Below are positions 1 through 13,005 of a stretch of 64,000 bases of DNA, piece by piece; position 1 is the stretch's first letter, and each line of letters opens with the position of its first letter. The DNA is taken from assembly GCA_018287875.1 (NCBI GenBank), contig JAGVVL010000029.1:310001-374000 (forward strand), given 5' to 3'. The notes beneath the pieces were generated by a model. That model saw only the letters and a list, made by a program, of their open reading frames with translations. It was not told the DNA's origin and did not search any database. The translations under genes were made by a program, and so were the position numbers. The DNA is from Nigrospora sphaerica. Taxonomy: Eukaryota > Ascomycota > Sordariomycetes > Amphisphaeriales > Apiosporaceae.

Positions 1-1336
1 GTTGGGCCTCCAGGTGTTGGAAAAACCTCGCTAGGCCATTCGATTGCTAAAGCCATGGGCTTAAAGTTTGTGCGTGTTTCCTTAGGTGGGGTGCGAGATG
101 AAGCAGAAATTCGAGGCCATCGTCGAACCTACGTGGGGGCGATACCAGGTCAAGTCATGCAGCAAATCACCAAAGTCAAAAGTAAAAATCCACTATTTAT
201 GCTGGATGAAATTGACAAAATGGCGATGGATTTTAGAGGGGATCCAGCCTCTGCTTTACTGGAAGTGCTAGATCCTGAGCATAATCATAGTTTTACCGAT
301 CACTATTTAGAAGTCCCCTTTGATTTATCGGAAGTCTTCTTTGTCGCCACTGCGAATGAATTACATCATATTCCGCCAGCGCTATTAGATCGCATGGAAG
401 TTATTCAATTGTCGGGATATACAGAAGAAGAAAAACAAATATTGTTCAACAATATTTATTACCGAAACAAATGACAGCGCATGGCTTATCTCAAGAAGAG
501 TTAACCGTAGAGCACAACACAGTATTAAATATGGTGCGTTATTACACGTTAGAAGCCGGAGTAAGAAATTTAGAACGGGAAACCGCTAAATTATGTCGAA
601 AAGTCGTTATGCAATTATCTACACAAAAGGACTCTTCACCTATTACTATTACTGCTGATAACCTAGAGCATTATTTAGGTACCAAACGGTACCGCTATGG
701 ACAGGTTAATCTGATAGACCAAGTAGGGGAAGTCAATGGATTGGCTTGGACAGCCGCTCGAGGGGAATTACTTAAGATTGAGTCAGCTGTTATGCAAGGT
801 AAAGGCAAGATTAGCTACACCGGTCAATTAGGTGAGGTCATGCAAGAATCCATTCAAACTGCTTTTAACGTAGTTAAAGTACGATCTAAGCAACTTGGCA
901 TTGATAAAGCATACTATGAAACCATTGACATTCATATTCATGTACCTGAAGGGGCTACACCCAAAGACGGACCAAGTGCCGGTATTGGAATGTGTACGGC
1001 TTTACTATCTAGTATAACCAATCGAGCCGTACGCGCAGATGTCGCGATGACAGGAGAAGTGACCCTTTTAGGTAAAGTATTGCCAATCGGGGGTTAAAAG
1101 AAAAACTATTAGCTGCCTTGCAAGGAGGCATTCGCTTAGCCATCATTCCCAAAGATAATGAACGGGATTTAAAAGAAATCCCCTCCAATGTGACAGAAAA
1201 CCTAGACATCCGGCTAGTAGAATCTATTGAAGAAGTTTTTGCGCTCGCTTTTCGAGAGAACCCAAAAAATAAGCAGGCCCCTTCTACTACCATCGAATCC
1301 CCTACTATTTCTGAACAAGTGGTGGCATCTACTTAA
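1..1336 (+). CDS. lon: ATP-dependent protease Lon, 3' portion (5' end outside window; two frame breaks)
   Basis: Lon is a cytosolic AAA+ serine protease that degrades misfolded and regulatory proteins. The window opens inside the ATPase domain at the Walker A motif GPPGVGKTS. The Walker B-like LDEIDKM and sensor region follow, then the proteolytic domain with the catalytic-Ser motif DGPSAG and the catalytic Lys region near the C-terminus ([14 protein letters not shown]). Two single-base losses split it: an A5 run at 431-435 (frame 1 to frame 3, after which [11 protein letters not shown] continues the family pattern) and a G5 run at 1089-1093 (after which LKEKLLAA continues). With both allowed for, the C-terminal half is complete and ends at TAA 1334-1336. 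Identity is certain. Whether the breaks are real is not. Confidence 0.95.
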
Positions 1337-1359
1337 CATGATCTACTCATAAAAACAGG

Positions 1360-2601
1360 ATGAAAAAGACGGCGCCTGGTACACCACTGTTTGATCAACT
1401 ACCTTTTATTGAAACACAAGCGCCTCCAGAAGATGCTCGAGCATTTGTATCTCGTGATTTTAAAGCGGCTAAACACTTCATTTTAAGTTATCGTAATAAT
1501 ACAGCGACCTTCAATGCGTATCGACGCGAAACCGAGCGTTTTTTGCAATGGGCATTTTATGTTCATCAAATCTCTATTATGGATTGCCAAGGGAGTGACA
1601 TTGAACGCTATCTACAATTTTGCCAACAACCGCCAAAACATTGGATAGGAATTAAAAAAGTATCTCGCTTTCTATCGCAAAACCATCAGCGCGTACCTAA
1701 CCCGATATGGCGCCCTTTTATTGCAACAGTTTCTAAAGCCGCCTGCCGACAAGGTCAAGAACCCAACCCCGCTAACTACTCACTATCTCGTAAGTCATTA
1801 CGTGAAATTTTTACAATTATTGGTAGTCTTTATCAATTTTTAATTCAGTCTCAGTACACAGCTATCAATCCTACCAAACAAGTGCGTCAAAAAAGCCATT
1901 ACTTCGAAGCGCAACAATATGAATCTAAAATTAGACGGCTATCGGATTTGCAATGGGATTATGTGATAGAGACCGCTGAAATGATGGCCGATGAAGATCC
2001 CATCTATGAGCGTACGCTATTTATTATTACGCTACTCTACGGCCTCTACCTACGTATTTCTGAATTAGCGGCCAGTCCTCGATGGACACCGAGGATGGGA
2101 GACTTCAGCCGAGATAGTGAAGGACGTTGGTGGTTTACTACGGTCGGAAAAGGAAATAAAAGAAGAGATATTACAGTGAGTGATGATATTCTTTCGGCTT
2201 TAAAACGTTACCGTTTGGCTCGTCAATTAACCCCTCTTCCTTCTCCTAAAGAAAGTATTCCCTTAATTCCGAAAATTAAAAAAACCATCAAAATTACCAC
2301 AACATGGGGGAGTAGCCCCATAGGCTCTACTAGTCAAATTCGTATTATTGTTCAACAATGTTTTGATCAAGCCATTCAACGTCTTAAAGCCGATCAATTT
2401 ATAGAAGAAGCAGACGCTTTACTAGAAGCCACCGTCCATTGGTTAAGACATACTGGTATTTCAGATGATGTCAAATACCGTCCACGAGAACATGTACGAG
2501 ATGATGCCGGTCACAGCTCAAAAATTATTGATACGTACTTAGATATCACAAGGCAAGAACGTCATGCCTCGGGTAAGACAAAACGCATCAGGCCTGAATG
2601 A
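1360..2601 (+). CDS. Tyrosine recombinase / phage-type integrase
   Basis: This is an intact 413-residue site-specific recombinase. An N-terminal SAM-like core-binding region (about residues 35-180) is followed by the catalytic domain. The catalytic set is visible: Arg232 in LRISEL, Lys264 in GKGNK, His360 and Arg363 in HWLRHTG, His385 in DAGH, and nucleophile Tyr393 in DTYLDI. It is larger than XerC/XerD (about 300 residues) and looks like the stand-alone integrase-like recombinases found in many proteobacteria. It starts 23 bases after lon and its stop lies 4 bases from the 3' end of the tmRNA gene, a classic integration target. No other mobile-element genes lie between lon and ssrA, so it may be the remnant of an element. 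It has no frame break, unlike most neighbours. Confidence 0.88.
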   Translation: MKKTAPGTPLFDQLPFIETQAPPEDARAFVSRDFKAAKHFILSYRNNTATFNAYRRETERFLQWAFYVHQISIMDCQGSDIERYLQFCQQPPKHWIGIKKVSRFLSQNHQRVPNPIWRPFIATVSKAACRQGQEPNPANYSLSRKSLREIFTIIGSLYQFLIQSQYTAINPTKQVRQKSHYFEAQQYESKIRRLSDLQWDYVIETAEMMADEDPIYERTLFIITLLYGLYLRISELAASPRWTPRMGDFSRDSEGRWWFTTVGKGNKRRDITVSDDILSALKRYRLARQLTPLPSPKESIPLIPKIKKTIKITTTWGSSPIGSTSQIRIIVQQCFDQAIQRLKADQFIEEADALLEATVHWLRHTGISDDVKYRPREHVRDDAGHSSKIIDTYLDITRQERHASGKTKRIRPE

Positions 2602-2605
2602 AAAA

Positions 2606-3041
2606 TGGTGGAGGCGGTGGGAATTGAACCCACGTCCAAAGATGATCAACCTCGGGTACTACATGTTTAGCACAATCTTTTATTTAGCCATCACTGATCC
2701 GATTGGCAAAGTCAGTGACAACGAGACTAGATTCAATTGAATGATTACACCCTAGTCTAGTGTAAGCACGAACTTATGGATAATAACCAAAGGTAGAGCC
2801 CATAAGTGCACTCTACCAATGGTGCCCAGTCAGGATTAGCTGACCTTGCGTTACTCGTTAACTGCTTTACGCAGCAGCTGCGAGTGCTGGGCTGAAGGTA
2901 CCTGCGTTTGCAGCGGTTAAACCTTCATTGTTACTTGTAATGTTTGCAAGTATTCTTTTGCAACATGATTAACGAGGCCTAGTTGCGTCCTCGACATGCA
3001 CCATAAGGCTTTACAATCTTTGTCGAAACCAGATCGCCCCC
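2606..3041 (-). ncRNA. ssrA: Transfer-messenger RNA (tmRNA)
   Basis: tmRNA rescues stalled ribosomes and tags the unfinished protein for proteolysis. The 5' end reads GGGGGCGATCTGGTTTCGAC and the 3' end carries GGTTCAATTCC and an encoded CCA. The 7-bp acceptor stem GGGGGCG pairs with CGCCTCC, with one G-T pair. The resume codon can be placed by similarity to E. coli: GCAAAAGAATACTT then GCA AAC, against E. coli GCAAAAAATAGTC then GCAAAC. From GCA at 2945-2947 the tag frame runs to TAA at 2867-2869. It encodes 26 residues beginning ANITSNNEG and ending SPALAAAA. The usual tag is about 10 residues and ends ALAA, so the hydrophobic end is kept but the tag is long. Total length is 436 nt (E. coli 363). 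Confidence 0.95.
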
Positions 3042-3370
3042 TATTTAGAGCATCATACCATAAGATTACCGAGAGAGAAAAACTCTATGCAATGCTAAAT
3101 AAATACATAAGCAAAAAGAAACTTGTACATTGAATCGAGTTGAAAATACACATTCGCTCAGGTTGTCCTATCCTTTTCTAGAGAAAGACACCACTAGGCT
3201 AAAGCAGATCATCTGCCTTTCCTTATGTGCTCTTTTAAGCACTCATTGGCTTACTAAGAGAGCTATCAATCCACTAACCCAAAAGACTCACTATCTGCAT
3301 GCTTTGCCTACCCAATATATTGGGATTATGGTATCTTTTTAATCCACTTTAGCGAACTCAAATAACCTCT
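3042..3370. other. Intergenic region between divergent ssrA and pheT
   Basis: No convincing gene is present; a 70-codon TTG-initiated frame here has no family signature. The stretch should hold the divergent promoters of ssrA and pheT. On the minus strand a TATGAT box (3052-3057) lies about 10 bases upstream of the tmRNA 5' end and is a plausible -10 element, although no good -35 is seen at the right distance. pheS, which normally precedes pheT, is not here. Confidence 0.5.
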
Positions 3371-5806
3371 ATGAAACTCACGCAAAACTGGTTAAACCAA
3401 TGGATTTCTCATAAATTAGATGCCTCTCAATTAACCGAGCAGTTGACCGTCTCAGGTTTAGAAGCAAGCTGTGATGAGGCTTCTGTGACACCTTTCTCTT
3501 TAGTTGTGGTTGGGCAAATTACTGAGGTTAGTCCACACCCTAAAGCCGATCGATTAAATATTTGTACGGTAGATTGTGGGACAGAGCATGCGGTAAAGTC
3601 TATTATTTGCGGGGCTTCTAATGTTCGCCCTGGGTTAAGGGTAGCTGCAGCCCTACCAGGTGCTCGACTACCCAATGGGTTAGTCATTGCACCAAAAAAC
3701 TTCGCGGGGTTCCCTCAGAAGGTATGCTATGTTCATTATCAGAATTAGGGTTAGCAGAAATTTTTTCTCAAGCAGCTAAAAAAGACGGTATCTGGGAATT
3801 ACCTGAACATTTACCGCTTGGGGCATCTCTATGGGAGCAGCTAGGATTAGCAGAGCCTATCTTAAACATTCAAGTCCCACCGAATCGAGGCGACTGTTTA
3901 AGTGTGGCTGGACTCGCTAGAGAATTAGCTGCCTTAAATAATTTGCCTATGCAAAACCCTCCCCTACCTGAGTTATCTGAAACCATTACCGATACGCTGT
4001 CAGTCACCATCAACGATACTAATGCCTGTCCTCGTTATACAGGACGTATCATAAAAAACCTTAACCCCACTATAGAAACGCCATGGTGGATAGTAACCCG
4101 CCTTTATCAAAGCGGCATGCGTAGTATTAATAGTGTGGTAGATATCCTAAATTACATTTTATTGGAATGGGGAGCGCCTTTACATGCTTTTGATCTTAAC
4201 CGTTTATCTGGATCACTAACGGTTAGACAAGCGATGGAAAATGAGTCATTGACTTTACTCAATGAAAAAACCGTCAAATTAAAAGAAAAGACCTTAGTGA
4301 TTGCGGATCAAACAGGGGTAGTGGCATTAGCAGGTATTATGGGAGGCGAGGAAACAGCTGTTACCGAAAAAACGACTGATATTTTTTTAGAAAGTGCTTT
4401 TTTAATCCCCATGCTATTGCGAACCGAGCTAGAGAATATGGATTAAATACAGAAGCGGGTTATCGGTTTGAACGGGGGTAGATCCTCTTTTATGTGAAAC
4501 AGCCCTACTTAGAGCGACAGCACTGCTTTGTAGCATTTGTGGAGGGCAAGCTGGAGTGGCCACTATCATTGAGCATAGTAATCAGCTACCGGTCAAATCA
4601 ATCATTACTTTACCAGAAGCAATGATTAACAAAGTCTTGGGATTTCAAATCACTACCAATACCATTAGTCAACGATTCAAGCAGTTAGGGATAGACGCAC
4701 AATACATAACCAAAGCCCCTCGTGATTCCTCTATTGGGTCAACCTATCCCATGTGGCATATCAAAAGTCCAAGTTGGCGCTTTGATATTAACATTCCTGC
4801 AGATTTAATTGAAGAATTAGCTCGATTAGAAGGGTATCATCAGATTCCTGAAAAACAACCGGCTTTTCCTGTTCGATTACCCGTTGGTTTTTCAAATACA
4901 CGGGCTGCCCGACAAGAATGCCGCCGTTTATTATCTAACTACGGCTATCACGAAGCGATTAACTATAGCTTCACTTCCTCTGCCTACCAAAAGATCATCG
5001 ATCCAAACCAAGAGCCTATTACCCTAGCAAACCCAATTTCAAATGAACTCAATGTATTACGAACGCAACTGTGGGGCGGGTTACTGACTACCTTACAACA
5101 TAACTATAAACACTTCGCTCAATCCTATCGATTTTTTGAAATTGGGACTGTTTTTCATCAAACGCCTCATAAGATTGTAGAAAGCACCCAGCTTGCAGGT
5201 ATTGCAAGTGGTAATGTAAGGCTAAAAGACTGGACAGGCTCAAACCGCCCTTTAAATTTCTTTGATGTCAAACAAACCGTCCACAATAGCTTAAACTTAT
5301 TAAATCCCTTAGGACAATATACTTACCAGACCTATCAACATCCTGCGCTACATCCTATGAAAAGCAGTCAAATCTATCAAGCGGATCAAGCTATCGGCTT
5401 TATAGGGGAACTACATCCCGAGTTGTATCACTATTTTAAATTAAAAGCGCCCATCTACCTTTTTGAATATAAGTTGGCTGACTCCATTGAAAACAAAGCC
5501 GTTCAGTACCAGGCATTTGCTCGTTTTCCATATATGCAAAGAGATATTGCGTTTTGGATTGACAAAGTAGTATCGTTTAAAGACATTCATGAGGCAATTG
5601 TTGAAGCCGCAGGGCATTGCCTCAAAGATCTTACTTTGTTTGACATCTATGAAAGCGAAGTGCACCCTCAAAAACGGAGTTTCGCCTTACGTCTTATATG
5701 GCAACATTCAGAACAAACACTAACTGATGCAGCAGTTGACCATTGGCAACAAAAAATACTGCAAAGGTTACAGAAGCAATGGACAGTTGAGTTACGAACG
5801 GCTTAA
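3371..5806 (+). CDS. pheT: Phenylalanine-tRNA ligase beta subunit (three frame breaks)
   Basis: This is the beta chain of the alpha2-beta2 PheRS that charges tRNA-Phe. The N-terminus (MKLTQNWLNQWI) leads into the OB-fold tRNA-binding domain with the signature HPKADRLNICTVDCG. The B3/B4 editing domain, B5 (PNRGDCL, FDINIPADLIEELAR) and the C-terminal anticodon-binding FDX-ACB domain (QAFARFPYMQRDIAFWID) follow in order. Three single-base losses interrupt it: A6 at 3694-3699, T6 at 4398-4403 and G5 at 4474-4478. With them allowed for, the frame is continuous and close to the usual length of about 800 residues. The start is ATG 3371. pheS is not adjacent, which is unusual because pheST normally form an operon. 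The 3' end overlaps the convergent PAS-like gene by 4 bases. Confidence 0.96.
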
Positions 5807-6539
5807 TAGGCAGATAGATTATAAACCTCTTGAGAATTTCTCAAGCCATTCAAGAGTTCTTCTAAAGAACCATGCTGAAACTTATCCGTTAACCGTTCTA
5901 AGTTCGCATGGATACTATAACAATCCAGTTTCAATTTACGTTGAATAGATGCAGACTGGTCTTGATATGAGGTTAACAACAAGGCATGTAATTCCTCTAA
6001 GCTAGGCAACTCCGAAAAGTACTGACGAATATCAAGGTAGGTTAAAAAGTAATGAATGGCATCTTCCACCCGCTTATAATTCAGTTGATACAATCTAAAT
6101 AAGCTTAAGCAATTATATTGTTCTGTTAAATCTTCAACATGCGTCATAATTAAGGAGACCTGTTTGAATCCATTGAGCACGGGCACTTGATGAAATAGAA
6201 AGACGTTAATTAATCGATTAGGCAGCATAATGTAAAAAGTACTTTTGATGGGCTGCTTTTCTCTTCGAATACGATGATGTATTTTTTCAAGCTGCCTACC
6301 CCATTTATCGTTTAAGGGGTTTTAGAAAAAAGAGGACCTAACATTTCATCAACCGTATGGGAGACAAAACCCTCATTGGATTTCATACCCATATATAAGA
6401 TCACACCTTGACTCATCGCTAAATAACGATGGGTTTCTGCATCTAATAGCGTAAGATTGATAGAAGGACTGTCTAATAATGTTGAAAATGAGTTTTGGAT
6501 AAGCTGCACTTCTTGACAACCCAGACCACCCGTTTCCAT
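5803..6539 (-). CDS. PAS-like sensory protein, paralogue 1 (one frame break)
   Basis: I do not recognise a named family member. Two frames join through one missing base in a four-base run at 6316-6319 (G on +, C in the coding strand), giving about 247 residues. The N-terminal part resembles a PAS fold (LTLLDAETHRYLAMSQG ... VDEMLG). The rest is helical and contains DIRQYFSELPSLEELHALL. The same layout occurs in the gene at 59,399-60,126 (EIKDAKTRRYVLANHK ... DLRKYFRILPTYTELMFLL), so the two are paralogues. No DNA-binding or kinase domain follows. The ATG at 6539 has AGGAGG five bases upstream, which decides the start over the GTG at 6545. A ligand- or redox-sensing role is only an inference. 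Confidence 0.6.
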
Positions 6540-6647
6540 TTTCACCTCCTACTCAATGACTCATATCATGTGCCGCCCCTTTTACTAAAATAGGCCTCTC
6601 CCTATTTCAATCAGGCGCTCTATCTTTAAAAGTACAATAAATATTTC

Positions 6648-9286
<2,639 letters not shown>

Positions 9287-9536
9287 TCAGCTCAAACCGT
9301 GAGGGGAAAAAGATTGCAGGCTCTATTATATCATTCTAGCGATGCTTAGCCCTAATCCCTTTATTACTTTCATAAAGCGGATTAACCTTTAATTTTCAAT
9401 GGTTCATTATATTTTAAGTACAATAAAAATTCACCGGCAAAACTAATCTAAGATATGCTAAGGCAACGCTTTGTATACTCATATGACAAAGGACTCACAC
9501 TTAGCGAGACTGAAGGAGCTAATGCTGTCGATGCAA

Positions 9537-10028
9537 TCAGTTTGCTGACAGTCTTTTTACTACTATTTCTCCTACTTCACTGGTTGCCATCACACTCAGT
9601 TGATGTTGATGAGGGATAAAAGCAAAATTAAGCCATAAATCTGCTTCAGGTAACAAACTAACGCCTTCTTTGGTAATGCCTTGCTTTGGCCATTCAATCA
9701 ACCAAAGCGATGGAGAATCCATATAATCTCTCACTCCTAAATTTTCTAATTCCCAGGGATCCTGTAAACGATACAAATCCATATGCAAAATATGATGAGT
9801 CGATAGTGTATAGGTTTCTAATAAGGTATACGTCGGACTTTTAACACGCGTTGCCTGAGTCAATGCCTGAATAAAGCCGCGCGCAAAAGTAGTTTTTCCA
9901 ACACCTAAAGGTCCTTCCAAGAATATCACACACGGTTTAGGGCATTGTAAAGCTATTTTAGCACCGAGCTGCTCCATCGCCTCAGATTGTGATACGGCGT
10001 AAATTAGTGGTACAGTATGGGTTTTCAT
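9537..10028 (-). CDS. tsaE: tRNA threonylcarbamoyladenosine biosynthesis ATPase TsaE
   Basis: TsaE is the ATPase partner of TsaB/TsaD in making the universal t6A37 modification of ANN-decoding tRNAs. The 163-residue protein has Walker A GPLGVGKTT, then KSPTYTLLETY and the HMDLYRL motif. LIEWPKQG is the family's Walker-B-like signature. Length is typical (about 150-160). It is intact. It is transcribed away from prfB, with only 19 bases between the two start codons. Confidence 0.94.
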   Translation of the reverse strand: MKTHTVPLIYAVSQSEAMEQLGAKIALQCPKPCVIFLEGPLGVGKTTFARGFIQALTQATRVKSPTYTLLETYTLSTHHILHMDLYRLQDPWELENLGVRDYMDSPSLWLIEWPKQGITKEGVSLLPEADLWLNFAFIPHQHQLSVMATSEVGEIVVKRLSAN

Positions 10029-10047
10029 TGGCTGAACTTTAATTGTT

Positions 10048-11145
10048 ATGAGCGTAGATTTTCATTCACTGCTACAGTGTATTCAAGAGCTTGAAAAACG
10101 TCTAGCCGAACTTAGGGGTATCTTTGACTATCCGGTAAAAAAACCGTCTATACGATATTGATCGTTTACTAGAAAGTCCAAGTATATGGGAACAACATCA
10201 AGAAGTTCAAAAACTAGGTAAAGAACGCGCGAACCTTGAAGGTGCCTTAAAAGACATGGATGCACTGACTGAGCAGATAGCAGAAATAAAAGAGCTACTG
10301 ACTTTAGCCAATGAAGAACAAGATACGACCACCCTTAAAGAAATCAGCACGCACCTTGAGAAACTAGATAATACACTGAGTGCAAAAGAATTTCACCGAC
10401 TCTTTACTGGAAAGATGGATAAACATGCAGCGTATCTAGAAATACAGGCTGGTTCAGGGGGACGGAAGCCCAAGATTGGGCAGAAATGTTACTACGCATG
10501 TATTTAAGATGGGGAGAACATCAAGGCTATCAAACGACATTAACAGAAATTTCGCCTGGTGAAGTAGCCGGCATTAAAAGTGCCACTATTCAGTTTGAAG
10601 GAGAATATGCGTATGGTTGGTTACGTACAGAAGCCGGCGTCCATCGACTAGTCCGATTATCGCCTTTTGATTCTAATCAAAGACGTCATACTTCTTTTGC
10701 CTCGGTTTTTGTTTCCCCTGTTATTGAAGATGATATCGAGATTGATATTAACCCGAGTGATTTAAGGATTGATACCTATCGTGCGTCAGGGGCTGGAGGG
10801 CAACATGTACAAAAAACGGATTCCGCTGTTCGTATTACTCACCTTCCAACGCAAGTAGTCGTACAATGTCAAAATGATCGCTCCCAACACCGCAACAAAG
10901 ACCAAGCCATGCGTCAATTAAGGGCTAAGTTACTTGCATTAAAAGAGCAGGAGCAAAAAGCAGAACAAGCCAGTCAACAAGCGGATAAAAAGCAAATTGG
11001 ATGGGGCAGTCAAATTCGCTCTTATGTATTAGATGATGCCCGCATTAAAGATTTACGGACGGGTGTTGAAGTGCGCAATACCCAAAGTGTACTTGATGGC
11101 AATATAGAAATATTTTTAAAAGCGAGTCTCCTTGAACTGTCATAA
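10048..11145 (+). CDS. prfB: Peptide chain release factor 2 (RF2), with altered programmed-frameshift site and two frame breaks
   Basis: RF2 terminates translation at UGA and UAA. Visible marks are the stop-codon-recognition tripeptide SPF ([10 protein letters not shown]), the catalytic loop SGAGGQHV and the C-terminal [14 protein letters not shown] and RNTQSVLDG blocks. Start is ATG 10048. The sequence around 10111-10128 matches the RF2 programmed frameshift site except for one missing G, so the frame is read straight through. Two further breaks follow. An A7 run at 10137-10143 needs two more A's for the family sequence ([13 protein letters not shown]) to continue. A G5 run at 10457-10461 needs one G (then [13 protein letters not shown] sequence). 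With these allowed for, the protein is about 365 residues, as usual for RF2. Confidence 0.95.
10111..10128 (+). promoter_or_regulatory. RF2 autoregulatory +1 frameshift site, one G short of the consensus
   Basis: The canonical prfB site is CTT AGG GGG TAT CTT TGA C. An internal Shine-Dalgarno-like AGGGGG precedes a slippery CTT and an in-frame UGA, so RF2 shortage promotes +1 shifting. Here the sequence is CTTAGGGGTATCTTTGAC, identical except for four Gs in place of five (10115-10118). As written there is no in-frame UGA and no shift is needed. The downstream frame is the same either way. Either the run is one base short like the others in this window, or autoregulation has been lost. Confidence 0.8.
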
Positions 11146-11179
11146 TAAGTAGCGTGGTTTTGATGCAAAAACTATTATA

Positions 11180-11613
11180 CTAACTATTGATTTCTTGTGG
11201 CCTAAGATGTGCAGCCACTCGATGCAATACACCATTTATATAACGATAAGAGCCTTCACGGCCAAAAGTTTTTGCTAGTTCAATCGCTTCATTCACAATA
11301 ATACGATACGCTGTCTCAAGATGAGACTGCATTTCATATACTCCAATCCTTAAAATCGCACGCTCTATTGGCTCAGGTTCAAACCCAGGCGGCTTTAAAA
11401 AAGGATGCATCACTTCATCGAGCGCTTCGCTTTGCTTGATAATTTGTTGAACCAACTGTTGAAAAAGTCTGTATCTACACTCACCATTTCTGGCTGCCCT
11501 AAAAATTGAACAATGATTTCACTAGCCGACTCAGGATTAAAATGCCATTGATAGAGGGCTTGTAAAGCAAAACGACGCGCTCGTCGACGAGCTGCAATAT
11601 TCACCTTAGACAT
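11180..11613 (-). CDS. nusB: Transcription antitermination factor NusB (one frame break)
   Basis: NusB binds boxA RNA with S10 (NusE) in rRNA antitermination. Start ATG 11613 gives [23 protein letters not shown], the typical basic N-terminus followed by the ALQALYQW signature. The C-terminal part has [25 protein letters not shown] and RYINGVL(H)R, all standard for the family. One base is missing at A5 11462-11466 (T-run on the coding strand) where FFQQLVQQI is expected. The restored length is about 144 residues. The start overlaps the end of glyA by 8 bases, so the two are co-transcribed. Confidence 0.93.
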
Positions 11614-12891
11614 AAGGAAGTGACCGATATAATGGAAAAGAATGACATAATTGAAGGACTTTATGACGTACGGCTGCAATCCTATCATCATCTGTAATAT
11701 GCTCTAAAATATCTGCGATCCAGTGTGCTATCTGTTCTGCTTCTTTTACTTGACACCCTCGAGTAGTCAAAGCAGGTGTCCCTAATCGCAAACCACTCGT
11801 TTCACTCGCAGAACGCCTCTCATTGGGCAGCATATTTTTATTGGTAATTAAGTGAGCCGCTTCTAAGCGTGTTTCTGCGAACTGCCCAGAATAGTCTCGG
11901 TCGCTTAAATCTATTAGCAAAAGATGATTATCTGTTCCCCCAGAGACCAGTGAAAAGCCACGCTGCTGCATAACGGCTGCCATGGCTTGTGCATTACGAA
12001 CGATTTGATGCTGATACTCAATAAATTCAGGTTGTAAGGCTTCATAAAAGGCTGCAGCTTTAGCAGCAATGATATGCATCAATGGCCCTCCTTGTATACC
12101 TGGAAAGAGTGCTCGATTCAATTTTTTTGTTTTGGCAAACTGTGCATCTTTTGACAGTATCATGCCGCCTCTTGGCCCACGCAAGGTTTTATGCGTGGTA
12201 GTGGTCACTACGTCTGCAAAAGGCAACGGAGAAGGATGCACCCCGGCTGCAACTAAACCTGCAATATGAGCAATATCTGCTACCAAGTACGCACCCACTT
12301 GATCTGCAATGACCCGAAAACGTTGCCAGTCGATAATACGCGAGTAAGCAGAACACCCCGCTATAATCACTTTAGGCCGATGTTGTTGTGCGAGCGCCTC
12401 TACAGCTTCGTAATCAATATATCCTTGTGGATTGACACCATAACCAATACTTGAATAAAAGTGGCCTGCAAAACTAATGCTTGCCCCATGCGTTAAATGT
12501 CCTCCATGCGAGAGCTTCATACCTAGTAAGCAGTCTCCTGGGGATAATAGTGCCATTAGAACTGCCGCATTCGCTTGTGAGCCAGAATGAGGTTGTACAT
12601 TCACATACTCAGCTTGAAATAATGTTTTAGCTCGAGCAATTGCTAAATTTTCGACGGCATCCGATTCTTGACATCCTCCATAATAGCGCTTTCCAGGATA
12701 TCCTTCCGCATATTCATTATTAAATAGCAAGCTTTGCTGATAATAATGCAGCAAATGAGGAGTAATATAGTTTTCAGAGGCAATTAAGGTGATATATGTC
12801 TCTTGCTTCTTTTTTCATCCGCAATAATAGAAGATAAGATCTCATCCTTAAGCAAAGCGTTAGCGTCGTTTTTTTTATCATGCGTTATCAT
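11606..12891 (-). CDS. glyA: Serine hydroxymethyltransferase (one frame break)
   Basis: This PLP enzyme interconverts serine and glycine and supplies one-carbon units to tetrahydrofolate. The chosen start, ATG 12889-12891 ([14 protein letters not shown]), keeps the frame through an A8 run without correction. One base is missing at T6 12810-12815 (plus-strand letters), after which TLIASENY leads into the open frame. Key motifs are [21 protein letters not shown], and the PLP lysine in [14 protein letters not shown]. Restored length is about 428 residues (E. coli 417). It leads nusB with an 8-base overlap. Confidence 0.95.
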
Positions 12892-13005
12892 TACACACTC
12901 ATCACAGATCTTTATAATTTACCTAAATATATAACGAATTAGTAATAGCATGACGCTTCTCCACGCTATAGTGAGCATGGAATATCTAGTCAGCATGCCT
13001 TAGGG

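Noticed and set aside
3130..3342. A 70-codon frame between ssrA and pheT
   Set aside because: It starts at TTG without a ribosome-binding site and has no recognisable composition or motif. It more likely lies in the promoter region.
10048..10507. prfB as RF1 (prfA)
   Set aside because: The stop-codon tripeptide is SPF (RF2), not PxT (RF1), and the RF2 frameshift motif is present.
12841..12891. A second frame break at the A8 run near the glyA start
   Set aside because: Starting from the ATG at 12889-12891, ten bases upstream, keeps the frame with no correction.
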